Source of the DNA: Candidatus Eiseniibacteriota bacterium
GTDB taxonomy: Bacteria > Eisenbacteria > RBG-16-71-46 > JAFGJU01
Direction: 5' to 3'
Length of the DNA stretch: 7,724 bases
Assembly: GCA_016928935.1 (NCBI GenBank)
Contig: JAFGJU010000042.1
Coordinates: 1 to 7,724, forward strand
The position numbers and the translations under genes are program-made. The notes beneath the pieces were generated by a model. That model made no database searches, had not been told where the DNA came from, and saw only the letters and a program-made list of their open reading frames with translations. Shown piece by piece: positions 6,594 to 7,724 of this stretch. How positions within the stretch are numbered: the stretch's first letter is position 1; each line of letters opens with the position of its first letter.

Positions 6594-7347
6594 TTTGCAT
6601 CACTTCCTTTGCTAGCTCCACGTAGCTCTGCGCCCCGGGGCACCTCGGATCGTACAGGATTATCGGTTTCCCGAATCCCGGGGCCTCACTCAACCTCACA
6701 TTTCTGGGAATCACAGTTTTATAAACTCTCTCCGCAAAGAAACTCTTGGTCTCGTCGGCCACCTGTTGGCAGAGATTCAAGCGCGCGTCGTACATCGTCA
6801 GAAGGACCCCCTCGATCCTCAGCGCGGGATTTAGATTCTGCTGCACAAGCTTGATCGCGCCCAGGAGCTGGCCGATACCTTCCAGGGCGTAATACTCGCA
6901 CTGCACGGGGATGAGCACCGAATCGGCGGCCGTAAGCGTGTTGACTGTGAGAAGGCCGAGGGACGGCGGACAGTCAATGAGGCAGTAATCGTAACTCTGC
7001 CTTACATCTTTGATGCTATTCCGGAGCCTGCTTTCACGCGCGAGCATGCCCACGAGCTCGATTTCGGCCCCCACGAGCCTTTGGCTGGAAGGCACAACAT
7101 CCAGATGCGGCAGAGGACCCTTGACTATCGCATCTTCCATGGGCACACTCTGAACCAAGACTTCATACATACAACTCGTTGTTTCGTCCCCGTTTATGCC
7201 AACTCCACTCGAGGCGTTGCCCTGAGGGTCCGCGTCCAGAAGCAACACCCTTTTGTCGAGTTGAGCCAGGCAGGCAGCGAGGTTAACCGCCGTTGTCGTC
7301 TTTCCAACCCCACCCTTCTGGTTGGCCACGGCAATCACTCTACCCAT
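6586..7347 (-). CDS. parA: Chromosome-partitioning ATPase ParA (Soj family)
   Basis: A 253-residue protein of the short chromosomal type, with no N-terminal DNA-binding domain. The deviant Walker A, KGGVGKTT, is at 11-18; Walker A' LLLDADPQGN at 35-44; Walker B CLIDCPPS at 122-129; and the PRNVRLSEAPGFGKPI stretch at 214-229 holds the Arg region that binds nonspecific DNA in Soj. It forms ATP-dependent dimers on the nucleoid that ParB-parS complexes follow, and thereby separates replicated origins. All key residues are present. The ATG at 7347 directly precedes the conserved GRVIAVANQKGG start and has GGGGGTG four bases upstream. A nearby ATG at 7360 is out of frame. It is the first gene of the parAB-M23-bactofilin operon, behind a sigma70-like promoter, with a parS site in its leader. 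Confidence 0.97.
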   Translation of the reverse strand: MGRVIAVANQKGGVGKTTTAVNLAACLAQLDKRVLLLDADPQGNASSGVGINGDETTSCMYEVLVQSVPMEDAIVKGPLPHLDVVPSSQRLVGAEIELVGMLARESRLRNSIKDVRQSYDYCLIDCPPSLGLLTVNTLTAADSVLIPVQCEYYALEGIGQLLGAIKLVQQNLNPALRIEGVLLTMYDARLNLCQQVADETKSFFAERVYKTVIPRNVRLSEAPGFGKPIILYDPRCPGAQSYVELAKEVMQND

Positions 7348-7394
7348 ACCGCACCCCCATGCGACAGTTTCCCAGTGTGCCGTATACGCGTTGC

Positions 7395-7423
7395 GGCACC
7401 GCGGTCAGACTGACCTGCGTGCC
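7395..7423 (-). other. Imperfect hairpin in the parA leader
   Basis: Outer arms GGCAC (7395-7399) and GTGCC (7419-7423) enclose a second inverted repeat, GGTCAG-A-CTGACC (7403-7415), separated by a symmetrical 3x3 mismatch. It lies between parS site 1 and the parA start, within the predicted transcript. No T-run follows, so it is not an intrinsic terminator. It could be a structured leader or a protein-binding palindrome. Confidence 0.4.
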
Positions 7424-7449
7424 GGCACGAGGATAGCCTGCGCCAGGAC

Positions 7450-7465
7450 TGTTTCACGTGAAACA
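7450..7465. promoter_or_regulatory. parS: parS centromere site 1
   Basis: The sequence TGTTTCACGTGAAACA is a perfect 16-base palindrome that matches the widely conserved chromosomal parS consensus (TGTTNCACGTGAAACA). It is the binding site of ParB encoded just downstream. It lies about 85 bases upstream of the parA start, downstream of the predicted promoter and therefore inside the transcribed leader. Confidence 0.95.
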
Positions 7466-7527
7466 ATACGCACTCTCCGGGCTGACCTGTCGCCGTAAGT
7501 TGAAGTGGATGCGTTTGAGTAGGCGCT

Positions 7528-7555
7528 AGGATAGCATGGAACGCCTGCATGTCAA
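7528..7555 (-). promoter_or_regulatory. Sigma70-like promoter of the parA operon
   Basis: On the minus strand a perfect -35 hexamer TTGACA (7555-7550) is followed after 16 bases by TATCCT (7533-7528), preceded by TGC as a partly extended -10. Transcription would begin near 7521, giving a leader of about 170 bases before parA. It is flanked by parS sites on both sides. Confidence 0.65.
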
Positions 7556-7615
7556 CAGCAAAACGCATAGAACGTGGCTTGATTGCCCGCGGTAAGGCAC
7601 AGCACTGATCGTGGA

Positions 7616-7630
7616 CCGGCTCGGAGCCGG
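7616..7630. other. Short GC-rich hairpin next to parS site 2
   Basis: CCGGCT-CGG-AGCCGG forms a six-base-pair stem with a three-base loop, ending two bases before the parS 2 core. It has no T-tract on either strand, so it is unlikely to be a terminator. Its role is unknown. Confidence 0.35.
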
Positions 7631-7632
7631 AC

Positions 7633-7648
7633 TGTTTCACGTGAAACA
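7633..7648. promoter_or_regulatory. parS: parS centromere site 2
   Basis: This is a second exact copy of TGTTTCACGTGAAACA. Here the symmetry extends two more bases on each side, giving a perfect 20-base palindrome (7631-7650). It lies about 78 bases upstream of the -35 element of the predicted parA promoter, and 183 bases from site 1 centre to centre. Confidence 0.95.
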
Positions 7649-7709
7649 GTCGCTGACGGTCGCCCCGGGGTGTGGATCCGGCCTGCGGGGATTGTTGTCC
7701 GGTCTAGAA

Positions 7710-7724
7710 TGTTTCACGTGAAAC
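7710..7724. promoter_or_regulatory. parS: parS centromere site 3 (cut by window edge)
   Basis: TGTTTCACGTGAAAC, 15 of the 16 consensus bases, ends exactly at the window edge; the final A would be the next base. It is 77 bases from site 2 centre to centre. Confidence 0.88.

Noticed and set aside
7335..7640. Minus-strand open frame upstream of and overlapping parA
   Set aside because: It runs through parS 1, the promoter and the leader, starts inside parS 2 and overlaps parA out of frame; the regulatory elements explain the region better.
7650..7724. Possible tail of an upstream minus-strand gene (an open frame from the edge that stops within parS 2)
   Set aside because: It is only about 27 codons with no recognisable family and mostly overlaps parS sequence, so no gene can be claimed.

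Overview
This is a GC-rich bacterial chromosomal window in which every supportable gene lies on the minus strand, so it is best read from right to left. It carries two gene blocks separated by a 442-base gap. The ParABS locus suggests a chromosomal, possibly origin-proximal, position. The combination of a Soj-type ParA, a bactofilin and a membrane-anchored LytM peptidase suggests a Gram-negative-type, possibly uncultured, lineage. The exact phylum cannot be fixed from this sequence.

Right block (about 7724 to 4310). An intergenic region of about 375 bases holds three copies of the palindromic parS centromere site (the last is cut by the window edge by one base) and a good sigma70-like promoter pointing at parA. 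parA (Soj-type ATPase) and parB (CTPase-type clamp protein) overlap by 8 bases. After 33 bases comes a membrane-anchored, coiled-coil M23/LytM endopeptidase, and after another 76 bases a bactofilin. Together this reads as one operon linking chromosome segregation to cell-wall cutting and a polymerising scaffold.

Middle (3868 to 4309). I see no credible gene here. The half nearest moxR is AT-rich and probably holds the promoter of the left block, plus two DnaA-box-like nonamers. The half nearest the bactofilin is GC-rich, with small inverted and direct repeats but no convincing terminator.

Left block (3867 to 1). A MoxR-family AAA+ ATPase, a soluble DUF58 protein with an intact VWA metal site, and a large membrane protein with a BatA-type two-helix N-terminus, a VWA domain and an amidotransferase-like region. 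The last gene runs off the left edge without a stop codon. This is the familiar MoxR-DUF58-VWA arrangement, thought to act as a chaperone-like system at the cell envelope. A tandem array of a 15-base unit spans the end of moxR and includes its stop codon.

I find no mobile element, CRISPR array, tRNA or rRNA. The most interesting points are the parS cluster placed around the parA promoter, the parAB-LytM-bactofilin linkage, and the repeat array over the moxR stop. The families themselves are all known, and I do not see a clearly new system.
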